In this document: positions 58,843-64,000 of the stretch, piece after piece
Layout of the letters: the number at the start of each line of letters is the position of its first letter
How positions within the stretch are numbered: position 1 is the first letter of the stretch
DNA from: Hyalella azteca
Lineage: Eukaryota > Arthropoda > Malacostraca > Amphipoda > Hyalellidae
Assembly: GCF_000764305.2 (NCBI RefSeq)
Contig: NW_025932436.1
Span: 62,001-126,000, forward strand
Reading direction: 5' to 3'
DNA: 64,000 bases
Translations under genes and position numbers: made by a program
The notes under the pieces: generated by a model
Told to the model about the DNA's origin: nothing
Databases searched by the model: none
What the model saw: the letters and a program-made list of their open reading frames with translations, nothing else

Positions 58843-59310
58843 TTGCACGGGCATTGCACGGGTGTTGCACGGGCGTTGCACGGGCGTTGCACGGGCGTTG
58901 CACGGGCGTTTCACGGGCGTTGCACGGGCGTTGCACGGGCGTTGCACGGGCGTTGCACGGGCGTTGCACGAGCGTTGCACGAGCGTTGCACGGCGTTGCA
59001 CGGGCGTTGCACGGCGTTGCACGGGTGTTGCACGGGCGCTGCACGGCGTTGCACGGGTGTTGCACGGGCGCTGCACGGCGTTGCACGGGTGTTGCACGAG
59101 CGTTGCACGGGTGTTGCACGAGCGTTGCACGGGCGTTGCACGGCGTTGCACGGCGTTGCACGGGCGTTGCACGGCGTTGCACGGCGTTGCACGGGCGCTG
59201 CACGGCGTTGCACGGGTGTTGCACGGGCGCTGCACGGCGTTGCACGGGTGTTGCACGGGCGTTGCACGGGCGTTGCACGGGCGTTGCACGGGCGCTGCAC
59301 GGGTTTCCAC
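58843..59310. repeat. 11-bp GC-rich tandem repeat, about 40+ units
   Basis: Unit TTGCACGGGCG with 9-10-bp variants (TTGCACGGCG) and substitutions (GGGTG, GAGCG, GCTGC). Longer blocks such as the CACGGCG-TTGCACGGGTG series repeat, indicating higher-order duplication. All six frames stay open for 150 codons or more, so none of the long open frames is evidence for a gene. Confidence 0.96.
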
Positions 59311-61284
59311 GTAACTCTTGATGCACAATAATTATTCGTCCTGCGAGCCGAGGTTACCGAGAAGAAGAGGGCGCTGGAAAAGTGCCCTACTTGGTCACGG
59401 GATCTTCTTGTGTAATCCTCAGCACGTGGGACTTTTCCCACACCCAGAATGGATGCAAGAGCCCTTAAAACAGAGCTGGAAACTCCTGCTTGGATGGCTT
59501 CGACTGATCTCTGCGTCTTGTGAATCGGGAAACTTCGTTTCTTGGTAGAAATAAAAAAGTGTTCGTTGAAAATCGTCAACGCTGATTGCCCTGTACTGAT
59601 CTTAAATTTAATATTGAGCTTTAATTCTGCACTTTGTATCTCATGAACGAATATATGTATGTGGTGAGTTTGAAAAATTTGTAGGCTGCGTTTTAATCAT
59701 GTTTCGGTAAGACTTTAAATTGCAATAAGTAATTTTTAAAGGTTGCGTTCTCATAGATACCACTGAAAAACTTTTGGAGGAGAATTATTAACAAGACATT
59801 AATTCTGGAATGTCTTGTTTACCATGATGTTATTTTACAGGATTTTTCATTATACTTTTTGCGCAAAGAACAAAATTTTTACCGAGTTACCACCTGTAAG
59901 TAATATAAGTCCCGTATTCATGTGGGAATGAAAGGTAATGGAATTATTTCATACATCATGCATTCTAGAGACGAACCACATAATTAAGATTAATTGTATT
60001 CTGGAATGTCAACTTAGGAAAATAACTTGATGAGAAAAGCTCAATTGTTCATCCTTTTTTACAAGTTGCGGTAGTCCACATGAGAATATTTTTTAATGGA
60101 CGTTTGACACATATGCAGGCTTCGGCTAACCCCTGAAAATAAGAAATTTTCCCCTTATGATCCGAAGATGATCAACTTTTATGATAAAATATTATACACG
60201 ACCTCCAAATGCTTCCAACATGTGCTAGGGAAGAGTAGCGATCGTGCATATTATTCTCGCAAGCAAATGAATTGTAAGTTGGCAACCACATTTCCTTCAA
60301 AATATTCGCGTAATAATCTTCTTGTATGTTTGAAGAGTCTCTAAATTTAGTATCAAATTATATATATGATGTTGGGGTCTACAATCAATTAGTTATGATA
60401 GAAGATTAATAAAAACACGTAGAAATCGTTTTTGCATGGGACTTGGTAATGGGCATGAAAAAATAATAGTAGACATGAGTGATGTAAATTTTAGTAAAAA
60501 ATCATTACCATATACATTAAAATATTAATACTAATAATTATTACTATTAATTACTAACTGGTTAACGGCTCAATTATTTCAATCAATTCCTTACTCTTCT
60601 ATGGACCAGCTATCAAATTAATTTGCAACCCTACAACAGACAAAAATTATTTGAAATAGGTAGCCCCGCAACGGGCCAATTATCATTAGTAATTTATAAT
60701 CTTTTACCAAACAAATTATCGCGATTAATCGATAATAGCATAAAACTTCAGTAATCACGAATAATCGTCCACCTTCCTTCGAGTAAGCGATAATTTTTCC
60801 CGGTGTTAATTATTCCATGCAGGATGGTCCGAATTAGCGATAATTTTCCTGGTGTTATATATGAAATAGCTTGAACGCATTGAAGATCAACAGCAATGCA
60901 GGCCCTACGACGAGGTAATGAGGTAACAGCTAATCAATTGAAATAACTGCATGGTCATGGGGCCCTCAGATGGCCTTCGGGTGGCCGGCCATAACGCGGC
61001 CAAACTACGTGGATCTTAAGGAGCCATAGATGATCTCAGGGATCAGATGCACAGTCACACAAGCCGAGTGGGATCATTTCGGGCTGGAGATCTACAACTC
61101 AGGGGATTTGCTCATGGGGAATGAGAGGGATTTTTGAGAGACTCAGATGGGATTTAGGGGTCCAGAGCGCTTTTTCAGAGTAGAATATTCCTGAAAGGGG
61201 GAGGGGGGATTTTTAGCGTGAGGTAAGAGGAGGGAAGGTGAGGCATAATATGTTTTGTGGGGCGCTTAGGAGGATTTAGGTGTC

Positions 61285-61450
61285 TTATGAGCCTGTGAAG
61301 GGGTGAAGCGAGGGTGGTGGTAGTGTGATGGTAGTGTTATGGATTAGTGAAGTGGTTGTGTTATGGTAGTAGTGTGGTGTAGTGGTGGTGTGATGTTGGT
61401 TGTGGTGGTGGTTGCGGTAAGGTAGTGTTGGTGTAGAGGTGGTAGTGAGA
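61285..61450. repeat. G/T-rich low-complexity tract
   Basis: GGTGGTAGTGTGATGGTAG-like units without fixed period. It is preceded by G-rich, purine-rich DNA (GGGGGAGGGGGG near 61198-61210). The histidine/threonine-rich minus-strand frame is an artefact. Confidence 0.8.
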
Positions 61451-64000
61451 ATGGGTGAGTTCACGAGCTCTCTGACACCTACAAGTGACTTTAGTAAATC
61501 TTTTGATCCCGTCTTGATCGTACGTTTATGCCTCAGTATTGCGAGCATAAAATTAGAAACAGCATTTTGCATCAGCTGGCCCCAGTTATCACGGTAGTCA
61601 TATCTACCGTTACCTCCGTGACCTCTGTAGCCACGCCCCTTGATGGCAGACGATGAAGGTGGTGCATCAGCGCTTCCATGCTCGAGGACGTCCTAAACTT
61701 TGATTGTATGGTGGAGCTGGTTGGGGTTACGACGCTTGTGGTGATGTGGATGATGGTGTTGGGGGGGTGCTGTTAGGGTGGCAGTATGCACGTTCGCCTA
61801 AATTATTGGTCATAGCCGACGTTAAATTTTAATCTCCAGAAAAGTGTCATATAGGAACATGCACGATTTTTCTAAACTCTTCGCAGGAAGTTATTTGTCA
61901 AACCCCTCATCATTGCGTCCTTCGCACCCCACTAAATTTGTAGTAAATAACGGAAGGCGGAGGTCTGAAATCTCCTCAATATTTCCTGCTATGTTAAATC
62001 TTGACTGTATTCTGAATGTGAATGTTTCCTCCATATTAGCTTCATAACGAGTTCTTTGGCGAACTTGATTCAGTACCGCTATGTTCCTTTGTTTACACAA
62101 ATTATGAAATACGGAAACATCCTTGCAAGGAAATCATTTCATTTCTTCTAGAAATAGGTAAGGTTTTTCTTCTTGCTAAAAAAATGTATGAGTAAGCATC
62201 GGAAGCTTGGATAAGTCAGAGCTTCTTTAAGAAACTTTAGGCGGTCAGGCTCAGCTTACTGCAAGTCATCGTATCTCGTGTCTTCTGCAGTTGTGTTTCC
62301 TGAATTAGAAATTTTCAGAACTACATGACACAAAATTTGCCAATTGTGAAGCAATGTTTTATAAAACTTGCTTATTTAAGTTTTAATAATTGGTAAGAGC
62401 TTTTCCTGCGCTTGCAATTAACCACAATTGGCCAAGAGTTGGCTGGAGAAGACGCTGTGAATGAGCTATGGGAGGCTGAGCATAATTTTTTACTGATAGC
62501 GTTGTAGGTTATCTTGCGCATTTAATTCAGATCAATTACAGTATTTGTTTATGCAGACTTAATTAATGGAAGAAAAAACACAAAAACAACGTAAAAACGG
62601 AAAAAATAAGAAGCCTTTCATGTGAAAGATGAATTTTACGAAACTGACGTTTCGGAAAACTCTCAAATGACATTGAGCGAATTAAAGCGAAAACTATTTA
62701 ATAATACAAGGGAATTGAAAATCACACTATTGAAACACATGTATTTTATTGATTCCTGTTTCACAGCTCGTTTTATAAAAAAAATTCCGTGTCGTTTCGA
62801 GTTAAAAGTTTCTCAACTGAAGAAAAAATGCTGGTCCAGCCGAACAAGATAAGTGAATTTTTTTCAGCATAAGGAAATGAGCAGATATGGCAGTTTGAGA
62901 AAATTATCAAGAAAATCGCAAATATTCACGTACTTGTATGAAAAATACAGAAAGCAATTCCGATTAATTTTAAATTGAAGCGTCAAAAATTTTCTACTTG
63001 AAAATCATGCACACAAAATTTGGCATCAGAAGTATTAGATTCAATGTAAGTATTGCAGACAAGTGAAGTTCTAAAAATTTGTGAGGTATTTTTTTGCGAT
63101 TCTGTGAAGATGCTTCAAATTCTTGAGCGCTCCTTGATGTGAAAAGAAAATTATTCATTAAAACCAGTTACATAAAGGACATTCTAGTGCAGCTGCAGTA
63201 CTCAATACCAGAACAGTCCCTGGCAGAACCGATTTTGAAGACAAATAATACATAGCAAAAACCACCTTATTGATATTCTCAACTGCAGTCGAATTCTAGA
63301 CATTACAACCAATGAACATGAAAAATATAATGTACTAGCCGCACTAATAAAGCTAAGTGGCACTAGAGAGTACAATGATATGCTAATAATATATACATAT
63401 CTACACTTGAAATATTCGATTCATAATATTGCGTACGCGTTCGAACTCAACACGACTTTTAAGAAAATTTAAGTGTGAACTGTTACATTCGAAACTGCAA
63501 TGCTACAGATATTATTGCATATATTCGACAAACTTTAAGATCGCTATGGCAGAAAAAATCTTTCAATACTTTTTAACATTTTCAGAGAGCATTATTAGTC
63601 AATAAACAATATCTTTTGGCATCATTTTATGCTTGAATTAATTTGTTATATTCGTAAACAAATTGTTCTTCCAAGTCTCAATTTCTGGACAACAAATGCT
63701 TGCAAAAGTTGAAAGACTTCGAGACTTGGAAATCATAAAATCATCCAATAACCAAAACATAATACTAACAAATCACAAACTATATAATGAAATTGGAAGT
63801 AAATTATGCGACAGAAAATTCAGGATTGTGAAGAAAATATACGATGCATTGTTGAAGCCGGTGGCTTTATATTTAGAATAAATCTTCGGTATGACACGCA
63901 TGTCAATTAATGACGAAGTCAACAGGTGCAATTTTTTTCAAAAACTAACATTTATTTCAACATGGCAAACACTGAAAGATATCTTGATAAATTTCCTAGC

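Larger units (their letters stand above)
49772..64000. other. region downstream of the beat-like gene
   Basis: No gene is supported. Outside the listed repeats, hairpins and one possible relic, the sequence (50.1-54.3, 57.0-58.6, 59.6-60.9 and 61.8-64.0 kb) is AT-rich with only short, unsupported open frames. Confidence 0.55.

Noticed and set aside
58645..59579. Long overlapping open frames (150-228 codons) on both strands
   Set aside because: All frames are open because of the 11-bp TTGCACGGGCG array; codon content is repeat-determined. The non-repetitive N-terminal part of the + frame has no recognisable domain.
61891..62100. 69-codon minus-strand open frame with balanced composition
   Set aside because: Overlaps an equally long plus-strand frame; no domain, splice or poly(A) support.
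62622..63881. Two plus-strand open frames (76 and 72 codons) near the window end
   Set aside because: AT-rich, Lys/Asn/Ile-rich composition as expected by chance; no recognisable motif.

Overview
This is a gene-poor, AT-rich animal nuclear window. The one protein-coding gene I can support is an arthropod-type 'beaten path' (beat) family gene on the + strand. It encodes a secreted or cell-surface protein with two immunoglobulin-like domains, of the kind used in axon guidance. Its five recognisable exons span about 31 kb (18,419-49,771) with very long introns. Beat genes are an arthropod family. Together with the huge introns and the density of minisatellites, this suggests an arthropod with a large repeat-rich genome, possibly a crustacean (inference).

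Layout. 1-18.4 kb: no convincing gene; several minisatellites, a 191-bp element with 20-bp terminal inverted repeats, a relative of it, and one copy of a palindrome-rich dispersed repeat. 18.4 kb: first coding exon (signal peptide). 18.5-35.9 kb: intron 1, with an 18-bp minisatellite inside a MITE-like element, a fold-back element carrying a 12-bp array, a 48-bp array of hairpin-forming units and a 28-29-bp array whose last units are TATA-box-like. 35.86 kb: exon with the first half of Ig domain 1. 36.1-44.7 kb: repeat-dense stretch in which the exon for the second half of Ig1 should lie; I could not find it. 44.7 and 47.75 kb: the two exons of Ig domain 2. 49.47 kb: C-terminal exon, then poly(A) signals. 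49.8-64 kb: no clear gene; perfect hairpins, one possible minus-strand coding relic and a GC-rich 11-bp minisatellite.

Two themes stand out. First, tandem arrays make up roughly a tenth of the window (my estimate), and at least two of them sit inside inverted-repeat elements. Second, short local duplications overlap or abut four splice-site regions of the beat gene (exon 1 donor, Ig2 exon 5' end, Ig2 donor, following acceptor), leaving decoy splice sites. Most long open frames in the window come from tandem repeats, not genes. No rRNA, tRNA, CRISPR or viral gene was recognised.
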